A stretch of DNA of 64,000 nt from Coprinellus micaceus. Lineage: Eukaryota > Basidiomycota > Agaricomycetes > Agaricales > Psathyrellaceae. This document shows, piece by piece, positions 11,057-22,069 of this stretch. The position numbers were made by a program, and so were the translations under genes. The stretch spans positions 1,984,001-2,048,000 of the forward strand of contig OX596339.1 of the NCBI GenBank assembly GCA_951394405.1. Direction: 5' to 3'. The notes beneath the pieces are model-generated. The model searched no databases. It was not told the origin of the DNA and was given only the letters and a program-made list of their open reading frames with translations. Numbering within the stretch: the stretch's first letter is position 1; the number at the start of each line of letters is the position of its first letter.

Positions 11057-12487
11057 ATGCACCGCCGTGGCCATGCAAGGCGCCAGCTCGACACCGATCC
11101 TCTTGCCCCGCAAACGGCAGACGGAATCATCAACAGTGTCAAGACGGTCGACCCAGCTGCAGCGACCGGTGCTTCGACCTTAGCGTTCGATGCTGCAGGA
11201 ACCGGCACAATAACGGGTGCCCTCCCTACTCTCACCATTACGACCAAGGAGGCGTCCACATCGTCCTCGACTCAGCCTGCACCAACCGGTTCGCTGGAAA
11301 GTGCGTCCGGCGCATCGTCGTCTATATCCATGAAGACCGTCATTGGAGCCTGTGTCGGTGCATTCATCGGCGCAACAGGATTTATTCTCCTCGGCCTCTT
11401 CTTCTACCGGCGGTACTCTCAGCAATTGAAGAGGAAAGCCAATACCAGACGTGCTGTACCCCGTTCAGTCTTTGACAATGGCCGGAATAGCCGCGCAGAT
11501 CAGGAAAGGCGGCGGTCAAAACTCGAGCCATGGAACGAACTCAAAGACGACGACACGGAAGACAAATGGGAGGGTATGGCTTCGATGCCTGCCTCGGGCG
11601 ACGTCAAGGAGATGAAGACGCTGTCCTCCGGCGTATATCAGAATTCTCCATATGGATCCGCCGTCTCCACTAACGCCGCCTACCACAGTCATCCCTACGC
11701 GACAGCCCCTGCTCCCAAAGTTCCTGAAGCCAGGGAATTGCTTGGGAGGGATCCTCATGTACTTGGAGAGATTAATTCTGGTCCTCCCATCTCATGGGCT
11801 GGTTCCGAGTCCACCGCTTCCTTCCTCAGCACTACTCGGTTGAACGGTGGTGCGATGTCGCCTACCATGGCAATGGCCATTCCCACTCCACCACCTCAGA
11901 AATCTCAGCTTCACCGCTGGGAGTCGGCTGAGGTCATCACAGTCTCCCAAGGTGAATCAGCAGAAGTCGTTGACGAACCCCAGCGAGCGAGCCTGCACAA
12001 CCCCTTTTTCAACGCAGTCGAGGAGTATCCTGCTCGCACCCGCACCAAAGCCAATCCCCCCGCTTTCTCCCAGCCATCCCACTCGCGCTCCAGCTCCACA
12101 GATACCATTCAGGCTCCAACCATGCCGTCTTCTTTTACGCCTGAGAAGGCGAAGAAGCCGCGGGTGGTATCCATTGATCCATTCAGCGACCCTCTCCCTA
12201 AACCCAAATTCATCCACCACGTCCACGGCAACTCGTCGGCCTCGTCCGCTAACAATGACCGCGCTATTAGGCAATTGGTTGCTGCTGCTTCGCTGGACGA
12301 TTTAGGCGAGGACGAGGTGCAGCGGCGATTGAGGGTCGCCTCGATGCAGCCCTCTATCATTTCAAATTCCGGTGACTCGATGTACACCGACGCGGAGCCT
12401 GATCCTATGGACGTGGCCGTGATGAGCAGCTTCCCTGTCCCGCCCAGTTCGTCGGGGCATGAGACGGTGGCTTTCTCTCATAAATAG
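11057..12487 (+). CDS. Single-pass membrane protein, Ser/Thr-rich ectodomain, function unknown
   Basis: Intronless 476-codon gene for a probable plasma-membrane or secretory-pathway protein. A Thr/Ser/Ala-rich N-terminal part of about 90 residues suggests an O-glycosylated ectodomain. One strong transmembrane helix follows at about residues 93-117 (MKTVIGACVGAFIGATGFIL then LGLFFYRRY), with a basic stop-transfer run (RRYSQQLKRK). The C-terminal cytoplasmic tail of about 350 residues is Ser/Pro-rich with many possible phosphorylation sites. No cleavable signal peptide is obvious. The layout resembles fungal Mid2/Wsc-like sensors only in general architecture, and no Wsc cysteine domain is present. 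An in-frame ATG at 10925 would add 44 residues of doubtful value, so 11057 is preferred. Confidence 0.75.
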   Translation: MHRRGHARRQLDTDPLAPQTADGIINSVKTVDPAAATGASTLAFDAAGTGTITGALPTLTITTKEASTSSSTQPAPTGSLESASGASSSISMKTVIGACVGAFIGATGFILLGLFFYRRYSQQLKRKANTRRAVPRSVFDNGRNSRADQERRRSKLEPWNELKDDDTEDKWEGMASMPASGDVKEMKTLSSGVYQNSPYGSAVSTNAAYHSHPYATAPAPKVPEARELLGRDPHVLGEINSGPPISWAGSESTASFLSTTRLNGGAMSPTMAMAIPTPPPQKSQLHRWESAEVITVSQGESAEVVDEPQRASLHNPFFNAVEEYPARTRTKANPPAFSQPSHSRSSSTDTIQAPTMPSSFTPEKAKKPRVVSIDPFSDPLPKPKFIHHVHGNSSASSANNDRAIRQLVAAASLDDLGEDEVQRRLRVASMQPSIISNSGDSMYTDAEPDPMDVAVMSSFPVPPSSSGHETVAFSHK

Positions 12488-14606
12488 ATCCTGCTGTCTC
12501 ATCGGTTTGCTTTTGTTTTTATTCGAGCGCTCGAAGCCTCACATTTTGTAACATTTCCCCTTTCCTCAACCACTTGCTAGCCAATACCATCGCCCCATAA
12601 TACCAACAGAGCTGCCGTCACACACACTCTCGCACTCACTCTTTTTGACACCTCGCCCCCTCCTCCTACGTCTGTTTGCTGCCCGACGGCGCCTAGCGTC
12701 CCCTTCGGCGTACAGTATCTTATTCACTATCTTATGTGCATCTGGAGAACTCTCAGATGTACTTTGGAATAGCTGCAGACATTTCTTTCGCATTCTCAAC
12801 GCTATCCACACATGCTACCTGCATCTCATGTGATGCACCTTTCGATATCATCCCTACTACATACCATCTGACCTTTCACACCTACCCCTTCTACGTACTT
12901 CTTGGCTATCTTGAAGACCCCGATTCCTGTACTTCGTAGGCAACTATCTACTCATGAATCACGCTCCCGACGGCGCATCTTGACTTAATACCGTGACTGT
13001 GGACATGTGTTTCCGTGCTGGCGGGAAGCCTGAAGTTGGTGGGTTGTTCTTTAGCTCGGTCGCTCGAGCTGCGTTCGAGAGGAACCTCGGATAATTCCAG
13101 TTCTCGTATGTCAGCCTGCTGGCAGGGAGGCGCTGATGGGGTGATGCATCACAGATTGGGCAGGCAACAAATAGGCGCCGAGAGCGCTCGAGAGTCGAGG
13201 GCGACCTTTGCTGCAAGTTTTGGTCGCACCGATTGACGTCTGTACCTTGAGCCTTCAGTCCCTTTCAGCCCCCGGACATTATCAATCCAAACGCGCCGGC
13301 CACCTTCGCCTGAAGTGACTAGTCTTCTCTTACGGACGTCATAGGATGACTCACGGGCGCTAAGCACAGATTTAAACCAAAATAACCCGGCAATGTGAGG
13401 TCATTTTTCATGTCCTACTGTACGCATGCCGTGAGGTTTTTATGCGGAGAGCCCGTAGCTAGTAACACTCGTGAACGGGTTTATAGTGCCAGAAGAGCTG
13501 GATCTCTTGAAATTCATGATCAGCAGCGGCCTGCCTTAGAAGAGAACCGCAAATCAAATGTCAGGGTTACGGTTCGCGCGGCAGTGTCAACAGCGCTGTG
13601 GATACCAGGAAGTGCCCGTCACCACATACGGTATCTAACACCCCAAGAAGGTCTTCTCGAATGCTGTGGCCGAGTTTCTTCGCGCCACTAGTACCTAGTA
13701 GGCGCGCTGCTCAAGGAAACCTCAAGAACCAGGGATCCGCTCTGGATAGTCTCGTCATTTCACAGTAGGCAACAGTTCACGCTCATCTTCAAGACAGCTT
13801 CTCAACACTCTATCGTTCTCAAGGTGAAGCACAACAACAGCCTCGAAAACCACATTGACAAATTGACAGGGTGTAGTAGTACATGTTTGAAATGCGGCCC
13901 GCCCAGCGGGGGTACAATAAGCCTGCGGTAAATGCGAGGATGAAAGAGGGGTGTATATCAATCACGATCCAGCGTAAATGAGCTCGATGACAGTTAATGA
14001 TGATGTAGAAGGATGATGGGATGAAAAGGGAAGGGTAGAGTGGCACAGTGCGGGGGATATCGGTGACCTTCGCTCAGAAGCTCAGTGAACTGTGTGCGTG
14101 CAGGACGAGGTGTACACAAGGATGGGCGCGAGTTGCCGACACTTGTACCATCATCTCTCCGTTCCAACAACAGCGAACACTGCTTTACTGAACGGATGCA
14201 TCAGTCAATTGCCGATAGATGCAAACGCACCGCTGAATTCGCGGTCAAAGAGGGACGTATTCGGAAAGGTGGGTATAGCTGGAGAAAGGTGGGCGGTGAT
14301 GGACGGCGGATGATGCGGATAGCTCGGTGGTGGATGACAAGGGAAGCTAGCGAATGGCAGGATAATAACGACAAACGGGGCACTCAGGAGCCGGCTCAAG
14401 TGCGCGCGGTTGCGAGAGGGTAAATGGCGGTTGCAAGCGGGTGAAACGGCGGGAGAGCTTCGACGACGGAACAGGGCGAGTAGACGTAGCTATCATAGCT
14501 GGGGTCGTGAGCGGGGATCGTTGCTATCCGGTGGTGGAGGAAAGACAACCAGGAGGATGGGGAAAGTGTAGGGGTCGCTGGGGGAAATGCCGGGCGGTGG
14601 GCTCCT
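12488..14606. other. Intergenic region, 2.1 kb, no gene supported
   Basis: This stretch separates the 3' ends of two membrane-protein genes. Only short overlapping frames occur, none with a recognisable motif or convincing splice pattern. The first few hundred bases are pyrimidine-rich and likely the 3' UTR of the upstream gene. A small or lineage-specific gene cannot be excluded. Confidence 0.5.
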
Positions 14607-15652
14607 TCAGAAGTTCGACCAAGAAACCATGTTGTCCCTCGACTCTGCGGGGGCGTCAATCTGGACGGTGACGCCTAGACTGGTACTGCGCACCGGCCGC
14701 TCCGCCCTTAGGCCCTTGACTGGCTTCAGGAAGCACCATGCAGGGACACAGCCGAGCTCGACGTTAGGATCTGCGGCGGCTTCGGGTTTGCTAAACAGGG
14801 ACTTCTTCTGCAAGAAGCTGCTGTGGTTCTCGCGCCCGACAAGACACCAACCGTCGTCGAAGGATTGGATCACCGTCAGCTGCTCCCCGAGTTGGGTAAC
14901 GAGGAGCTCATCGGGTAACACTGGGGTGAAGAGCTGTCTGATCTTCCGGCTAGTACCGGTAGTGGGTTCGGCATAAGACGAGCCCCCTGCAGACGATGCC
15001 ACGGAGTACCTGTTCGTGGAAAAGGCACTCATGAACGAGTGTCGAACCCACGACACAGCACGGCCGCCGTCGCCGCTCGTTGGTGTCACTGGACTGTGAG
15101 GTGCGGAGGACAAGCGGTCTGGTACGGCAAGGAAGCCTGAGTTCCGAGGGGAATTCGGGCTGGTGGCAGCGAAGGAGAAGGGTTTGGGGAAGTTGCCGGA
15201 TTGGCGGTGGTAGTTGATGACTTCTTCCCTCGAGCGAGGGGCCAATGTACGCTCGGGCATAGCGATGCCAGCGTGCATCTGACCCCTAGAAAATCCACTG
15301 TTCACTGTTTGCACGCGCAGCTGGGGCCTAGAATAGATAAGGGAATAAATAGGTAACCAGGGCGGTGGGATAATTCATTTGACACGTACTTTTCGTTGAG
15401 GGACGACTCCGAACCAGGCCCCGCCTCTTTGACGACGCCCCGCACTGAAAGGAACGCGGATTCCCTCTTGATTCCCCTCCTCTTCGCCGCCCGCCTCCTC
15501 ATGATACGAATACCGAACCAAAGGCCGAGGGCTAGAAGCATAACCCCGACAATGACAATCCCAGCAATGTAAATGGGGTTCAATCCCGTTGAATCGTCTC
15601 CATCGTCCCTTCTGGAAAGGACGTGGGTCGTGACGTCTTGGATGGAGGGCAT
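14607..15652 (-). CDS. Single-pass membrane protein with C-terminal SH3 domain
   Basis: Two exons, 15652-15390 and 15327-14607, are joined across a 62 nt intron (AA|gtacgt...ttctag|G), giving NEKPQLRVQTVNSGF at the junction. A short N-terminal segment is followed by a transmembrane helix at about residues 26-50 (PIYIAGIVIVGVMLLALGLW), then Arg/Lys-rich RRRAAKRRG. A Ser/Pro-rich linker leads to an SH3 fold near the C-terminus: RQLFTPVLPDELLVTQLGE, then LTVIQSFDDGWCLVGRE, then GCVPAWCFLKP. These match the ALYDY-like, DDGWW-like and G-x-x-P signature regions. A helix plus C-terminal SH3 is the layout of fungal Sho1/Fus1-type adaptors, so a role in membrane-proximal signalling or polarity is inferred. 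It has one helix, not the four of Sho1. Confidence 0.8.
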
Positions 15653-16895
15653 CGCGTAGTTCGAAAACTGCAGTCGCCGAGCAGCAGCTGCTCAAAGTTG
15701 AAAAGAATGTGGTGGCGGTTGATAATGACGCCGTCGTCGCCTCTGACGATGCCCAAGACGTGTTTGTGGGCGTCGCTGGGACAGTGAGGCGAGGGAGAAG
15801 AAAAGGAGCGAAAGGAGAAAGGCAGAGGAGTCGAGGAACAAGGCAAGGAACAGATATAAACTCAAACTCGCCACCCAAGTCCCATTTTGGCAGGAGCAGC
15901 GCCTTGGTAACCGTCGATCGCGATCACGGGGCAATTGATCTCGATCTTTGCCCATATCCGGCATCACCGCCGACCACCCACAAGTGCTTGCCCACAGAAG
16001 AAGCCATTGTTGCTTGCTCAGACATGGACGAGAATCAAAGATGAGCACATATGGCTAGAAGGTCACAAGCGATCGAGGTGTACAGAGAAATCCGGTGAGA
16101 ACTTTTGAACTTGAGTGGTAGGATGGTATGGTTCAGAAGCTGCAGCACAAAAACAGAGTTTCGCGATATCTCTCCGAAGTTGCGAATGTGTACTACAAGT
16201 CCTTGTCTTCTACTTGCTTTTGGTGGAGACATATCGGGCCAGGCCTTAGGATAGATAGTTCAAGAACGGGGGCGACAAGACTTGGATGGTGGTCCGTACT
16301 GGCTCCACGCAGAACCAAGGATCAAGTGGATGCTTCCGAAATGCGTCGACGAAGTTCCTATGGGATCATACAGATACATCGCGCGCGACATTTCCAGTCA
16401 GGATGTGTGAAGAGGTTCTCGAGCGCTGCTCGTAGTGAGAGGCATGTCGACACCCTCGAAGTGAGGATGCGTTCGAGTTGGGATTGCATATATATGGGCG
16501 ACGTCAGTCCATGTAAGAGTGGACTAAGAGTAGGACGTGCCCTAGTCCGTATAGTATAGTTTGTATGTGCCCGTGTCCGAGTCCGTTCAAAATCCCGCCT
16601 CTTCAGGGATTCGGATCTGGTGGGGGGATCACCCTTCTTTGCCGGCGCAATCATGAGAGGTGCTAGCAATGTCACACTACGCTTTCACCGCCAGTCTAAC
16701 ACACCATCTTGTCTTGGAAGGCAACCCTCATGGTCTCCCGACGAGCGCTAATTTAATAATCCTCGACTCGCGGCCGTCCGGCACCGACAGGGGTGGAAAG
16801 TGGCGGTGCCGGCCCCATTTGCGGCGGCTTGGTCACGAACTGCTCATCAAACGTCAGGACCATCTCTCTTTCTCTCTTTCCCACTGCCAGCGACA
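15653..16895. other. Divergent intergenic region between SH3 gene and BSD2
   Basis: A 1.2 kb promoter-bearing region for two divergent genes. Several short frames exist, but none has a recognisable product. Pyrimidine-rich sequence (ctctctttctctctttcccac) lies just before the BSD2 start. Confidence 0.5.
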
Positions 16896-18276
16896 ATGCC
16901 TGCTCGTTACGAGCGCCTCCCAAACCCATCCTCAAGCCATGATCCGGAGGGGGAGCTGGAAGCAGCCTTTGAGCTGAACGACGATGACGAAGACGAAGAC
17001 CGCGACCAGAAGGGTGGGAGGGGGCGCAGCCAGGCGCTGACTATTAACACGGCAACCACGAAGACGACGACCATTCCAGCACCGTTGGGCTCAGCCGCGA
17101 GGCCTGGGGGATATGACTTTGAGCGACAGGACTATGATTTCCCTCCACCAGGCTCTCCGCCGCCCCCAACGTCACGGGCGCTTCCCAATGACTTTGGCAA
17201 CTCTAACGGAATCGTGCCTTCCTCGCCTGCGGTGTCGCAGCCGCCACGACCATCGTTCTTCCGGAGGGCTATGGGTGTCTTCTTGCCTTCACAGTACACT
17301 AGAGTTGCGACTTCCGAGTCGTCCAGCCGACCAGTTGGTGGCGGGACTGAAAATGATGGTGTCTTTGCCAACGTTGCCGCCAAACCCCAACCAGGGAGGA
17401 TGGTGCAGTCTGACGATGGCAACTTTGTTGTCCCTGAAGAGGTTCAGAAGGAGATGCCTCCGGTATGTTCTGTGCTTTACTTCACCTACGACCCCAGCTG
17501 ACCGACCTGGACAGACGTATGCAGAAGCCCAAGCCGACGCTGTTCCCCCGTATTGGGAAACAACCATCCATGCTCCCGCGTCCATGGAACCGGGCGCTGA
17601 CATGATTATCGATGACCTCCCGACCGGCACCTTCATCATCTTCGCTCTCAACTTCATCATCTCCTGGTTCTTCCAATTCATCGGCTTCTTCCTCACTTAC
17701 ATGCTCCACACGTCTCACGCTGCCAAGTTTGGCTCTCGTGCTGGGCTGGGCATGACGCTCATCCAGTTTGGATTCTACAGCCGACAGCAAATGCAGGAGG
17801 AACAGCAACAACAGGTGATTGCGGGGCTGTTTGGGACGGTCAATACGACGATGACGGCGACTCCCGATGCTACTGTATCGCAAGATACGCGCGGCTCGCA
17901 GGGCGCTCGCGACTGGTTGTCGTTCCTTTTCATGACAATAGGTTCGTACAATCACCAACCATCAACGTTTATATCATGCTGACCTCACCTAGGATGGTTC
18001 CTTCTTCTCTCATCCACCGTCGGTTTCTGGCGAGTTAAGCGATGGGAAAGCTCCTTACGCGCTCCGCCCGCACCCGACCCCACTGCCCCAGAGGAGGTTG
18101 AAAGGGACCAGGCAATCCGAAGGAATATCGCCAATGTATTCGGGATTACCATCGACGACAACGATATTCACGTCAATGCGAGGTTTAACCCAGACGAGAT
18201 CACGCCGCAACAAGCCGCTGCTATGGCGGCTGAAGCGAGGTTGACGAGAGACTTGCGCGCCGCGGGTTTGCTTTAA
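16896..18276 (+). CDS. bsd2: Bsd2/Ndfip-family adaptor for NEDD4/Rsp5 ubiquitin ligase
   Basis: Membrane adaptor that, in this family (NEDD4_Bsd2), recruits HECT ubiquitin ligases of the Rsp5/Nedd4 type to cargo at Golgi and endosomes and so controls turnover of metal transporters and misfolded membrane proteins. Three exons are seen, with introns at about 17464-17515 and 17941-17993. A disordered acidic/Pro-rich N-terminus of about 190 residues ends in two PY motifs, MPPTY and VPPYW. The first is formed only after splicing: MPP ends exon 1 and TY opens exon 2. Three hydrophobic segments follow (GTFIIFALNFIISWFFQFIG region, AGLGMTLIQFGFYS, and WLSFLFMTIG joined to WFLLLSSTVGFW), as expected for Bsd2/Ndfip. 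The C-terminus ends LTRDLRAAGLL. Start is the first ATG of the long exon. Confidence 0.93.
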
Positions 18277-18728
18277 TCCCTCCGTCAAATCCGTAGCTCT
18301 CGTTGTAATATTGCGCTCTTGTGTTCTGTTCCCGTCCCATCCTCACCCACCATCCCACTCCTGTCCCCTGGTCTGGAAGGTCGGTCTCGCCAAGGGCTTC
18401 CGCGTTTGCCACCTCTTGGCGAATTTCAGCCACCAGACTATTGTATTTATTTCCCCCCTTCAGCCCACCCCACTACTAAGATGGAAGTTTCTGTACATTA
18501 TTATCTATCCTGCCCCTGTTTTGCTTGGTTTTTATTCGTTCGAATACCGGTCGTATACCTGGTACGAGTTATTCAGGTTCGCCTTTGCCCGAAGCCTGAG
18601 TCCCCTCTTTTTACTAGCACATTCGTTCAGTGGATGAATCGCGGATGGTAATTTGAAGATGTCTTGAACTTGCTGGGCTGTGTGTTGACTGTCTGAGAGA
18701 AGGTGAGATATACTAAATAGTCGTCGAT
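18277..18728. other. Convergent 3' region between BSD2 and ASA1
   Basis: A 0.45 kb T-rich stretch between two gene 3' ends. It probably carries both 3' UTRs. Nothing else is seen. Confidence 0.6.
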
Positions 18729-20315
18729 TCATGTTGAATTGGAATCGAAGGACATGAGCGTCCATACAGATACGCGGTTGTCCTTCCCGCCTGCGAGCAG
18801 CCAGCGGGATATCGAGGCCTTATCCGAGGTGGTAATGTCGTCGTCGCTGTCGCTGTCCTCTTCGTCCTCGACTTTCCCAACCGCGTCACCACTCAGAACC
18901 TTCTTCGTTGGTGGTGTGTCGTGGGTGAAGGCGAGGGCCTGACAGTTGGACTTGTGGTATCGCAGGGTGCCGAGAGGCTTAATCGACTTCGTGGAGTAGA
19001 GGCGGACACTAGAACGTATTGGGCAATAAAGTTCAGTTTGGGTTTCGCGACAGGACGATGGGCTATAGGATGCACTGACTTGCCATCCCAGCCCCCAACG
19101 GCACAGACCCTCCCGTCGTCTCGAATGGCGATCGAGGAGTTGCCGGGGTGCTTTGCCCGATGGACAGTAGCCTTCGGCTCAGTTTCCTACAAGAGACCCT
19201 CAATGAAGTGACGGGAGGATGGAATGGGGGGAGCTCACAGAGGTTAAGTCGTATTTGACGATGAGGTTGTCCGCAGACACAGTTAAGGCGAGGGTGCTTG
19301 CTCTCGAAACGGACATCGCCATGACTAACATCATGACGCCTAGTTAGCATCTCGTGCAAGGGGCTAAATCGTAATAAAATCACTTACTAGTTTCAACGTG
19401 AGATTTTGAAGTCCAGAGCACTTCCCATCCCTGCCCTTCCACCGAGGTAGGACGGTTCGATCTCGTGTACCGTCGAAGGATGACACTGCCATCTTCATAC
19501 GCGCAGAGGAGGCGGAGGCTGGTAGTTGGCGCCGTGGAGGACGTGGATGGGCCCCCTTCGTCGGCTGCGGAGGTGTATAGGTGGAGAGACATAATGATAC
19601 CTGGGCAAAGGGTGAGGAAGGGGGTCGGGAATGGGGAGTAGTGGGCTTGCCGTGGGCCCCTCTGCCAGAGTCGGGCTGGGTTGCGAATACGGGTTTGTTG
19701 GTCTCTTGTCCGACGGCAGCGTGTACGCGATCTTGAGACGGGATAGTCCAGATATCAGCCTGTGGGTCAATGAGAACAGTAGCATTCGAGAGGGAGGATG
19801 GACTCACAGTCGATGAGTCGACAAGATTGGGCAGCGCGATTAAAGCATCGTTTCCTTCCTTGGAAGACCACGAAAACAACGAGAACCGACAATAGTTTAA
19901 CGCGTTTACGTCCATCGAGTAGACGAGCGTTGGCGTTGGTAGGTCTGGCAGCGCGGCCGAACCGCCGAGTCGTGTCGATGCTGGGAGCTCTTTGATTCGA
20001 TTCCATACGTGCAGCTTGTTGTCCCGTCCGTGGCTAGACAACACTTGTCATAAGTCAGGTTCAAGGATACACCAAAACTATTCGGCCATACGTGATGACA
20101 TTGGAACCAAACTCCTCCACGCCCAGAATGCTGTCCGTGTGGGCGTTCCAAGCCGTTATTGCCCTAAGGCTGCGCGTCGAGCTGACGACGACCTTGCCAG
20201 ACGCGTCGCCAGAGTATATCCGTTCATTGTCATGGGATACACAGACAGTCGAGACCGAGGCAGAGTGCGAACGCAAGAGATGGGTGGGGGCAGGAGGTGG
20301 TGGTGGTCGAGACAT
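18729..20315 (-). CDS. asa1: ASTRA-associated WD40 protein Asa1 (GNB1L-like)
   Basis: WD-repeat protein associated, in yeast, with the ASTRA/TTT chaperone complex that helps mature PIKK kinases (TOR, ATM/ATR, TRRAP). The N-terminus MSRPPPPPAPTHLLRSHSAS leads into repeats seen as VSTVCVSHDNERIYSGDASG, AWNAHTDSILGVEEF, GRDNKLHVWNRI, a DIWTIPSQDRVHAAV segment, LTVSADNLIVKYDL, IRDDGRVCAVGGWDGKIRLYS and a final WLLAGGKDNRVSVWTLMSF. Six or more exons with introns of about 50-60 nt are needed. The order of repeats and the C-terminal GKDNRVSVW block match the Asa1/GNB1L family as I know it. Stop is TGA at 18731-18729. It shares a 242 bp promoter region with the divergent spc3 gene. Confidence 0.85.
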
Positions 20316-20557
20316 GGGCGCCTTTCCGGTTACTTCTTGGTTGCCGGTCTTCCAGATCAGGGGCATTTCCCAAGCGGGAGCAAACAAAGGCCGAGGTTTC
20401 GTGTTCGATGTTCTCGTCGACGTGTTCTCTGCTGTGACCTCGTATTCCTAGATCTCTCCCGTCGGGCGCTTTCTCAGTTGCTGGCCCTTTTGGATCGACT
20501 CTCCTTACCGTCCCTTGGAACACTACTTGAGAATATCCCGCTGGATTCTGGAAGAAG
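20316..20557. promoter_or_regulatory. Shared divergent promoter region of asa1 and spc3
   Basis: Only 242 bp separate the start codons of asa1 (-) and spc3 (+), so both promoters and both 5' UTRs must lie here. No clear TATA box is visible. The short distance makes co-regulation possible, but this is inference. Confidence 0.5.
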
Positions 20558-21317
20558 ATGCATTCGATATTCGCAAGGATCAATAACACGTCCGCGTTGC
20601 TGTCGTCGTGTATGATGGCGCTCCTGGCGGCCATTGCGTTGTCCTCGCTGGTGTTTACTGCGAAGCCTCAGGGCAACGTCTCCATCGCCTCAGTGCAGGT
20701 GTACGTGTGCAATCGGCTCGTGAAGTGGGTGAAATGTACTTAATTGATATCATTAGATACTCGGGGAACACGAGACGCTATGCTACAAAGAGGCAGGACC
20801 TCGCGTTCGTGGACTTTAATATCACTGCAGGTGGGTACTGCGATGCACTAGGCGGCACAGTTGTGCTAAAACGCCCCACACAGATTTCACGCCCCTCTTT
20901 AATTGGAACACCAAACAGATCTTCATTTACCTGCAAGCCGAGTATAATAGCACGTTGGGGGTGCGCTTTCCGCTCCTATTGCATTGAAGGGGGCTCGGGC
21001 TAATCCCTGTTGTATTAGGTGAAGAATGAGGCGGTCATCTGGGATCGCATCGTCCGACGGAAAGAAGAGGCACATGTCAACGTTGTTGGCAAGAACAAGT
21101 ACAACTTCCGGGACCTGTCTGCATCGTTCAAGTGCGTTTCCTTTTCATCGTTCTTGGCGGAATGGTGTTGATGGAAGAGCTATTTTATAGGACTGCCCCT
21201 CCCGCGAGCTACTCGTTGCAATATAACATCATGCCGTATGTCGGCGCTCTCACCTGGGGCGAGGCGGCGCGGACATCTGAGGGAGTTGCCTTTCCACCAC
21301 GCAAGGCCCGTGTATGA
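20558..21317 (+). CDS. spc3: Signal peptidase complex subunit 3 (SPCS3/Spc3)
   Basis: Essential ER-membrane, lumen-facing subunit of the signal peptidase complex, which removes signal peptides. The N-terminus MHSIFARINNTSALLSSCMM begins with the short cytosolic part and signal-anchor (ALLAAIALSSLVFTA). Splicing then gives VQVYSGNTRRYATKRQDLAFV and DFNITADFTPLFNWNTKQIF, followed by IYLQAEYNSTLG, VKNEAVIWDRIVRRKEEA, and NKYNFRDLSASFKTAPPASY ending in SLQYNIMPYVGAL. These match the SPC22/23 family (FDITADL..FDWN.KQLF, VVLWDKIV, W.V.P..G). Five exons, with introns starting at about 20703, 20830, 20961 and 21132. Total length of about 180 residues equals the family norm. Confidence 0.93.
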
Positions 21318-22069
21318 TACCTTACACCTGTATTAATAGGATGCGTTACCCTCGCACGTTCCGTGGTATGACCCTTGTTAGAAGCCCAGACTTGCATGGC
21401 AACGCCGGTCTGCCCTGCGTAGATTGACGCCAGCCACAGACCTCGGAGCGCAGGCGATGAGCTGAATCATGTTGGAATCAGGCGGTGACCGTAATGCCGC
21501 GCCGGAATGGATTCAAATATGGAGCTGGGTCCGGAACACGAATACGTCGCAGGTGGGGGAGAAATGCGAGAGGACGCTCGAAACGGAAGCATAATGCCAT
21601 GATATCTGCAAGGCTAAATAGTATCCTCGAGGGAAATTCGCCGTAACTATCCATCAGGGCCTTCTGGACATCCCTCGGCCTTGGATGAGGTCTGCGAATG
21701 GCAACAGCAGCGCATCCCGGTCACGCAGGGCAGCGGGGTGATGGAGATGATCAGGCGGCTGGGCATGGGTGAAACGGGGCTCGGAGGGGGGGGAGGGGGC
21801 CAAAATATACATCGAGGGGTGGAGGAGATGGCGGGCCGTGAGATGGAGGCTCTGGGCAGTGTCGAGAGTCAGAAAATAGGGCGCAAACAATAGCGTGAAT
21901 AATGTGCTCAGGTGGCACTGGAGGCAAACAAAGGCACACATCATGGCTCCTGGCTGTAGCGGCGACCTGTTCAGATCCATTTGGTGTTGCAGCTGGCCGT
22001 ATCTGTCCCCTGTCGTCCTTGTCTTCCTCCCACCACCACCACCGCCCTCCCCTCGCCCTCCCCGCCACA
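21318..22069. other. Intergenic region upstream of the LAMMER kinase
   Basis: 0.75 kb containing the 3' end of spc3 and the promoter of the kinase gene. It includes a G-rich run (ggaggggggggaggggg near 21783) and a run of CCACCACCA just before the kinase start. No gene is seen. Confidence 0.5.

Noticed and set aside
16330..16490. Apparent internal duplication (DQVDASEMRRRSSYG against RHVDTLEVRMRSSWD)
   Set aside because: At DNA level the two segments match at only about half the positions, so chance similarity is likely.
20230..20634. 134-codon minus-strand frame across the asa1/spc3 promoter
   Set aside because: It overlaps the start of spc3 and reads through asa1 in another frame. The WD40 protein starts cleanly at 20315.
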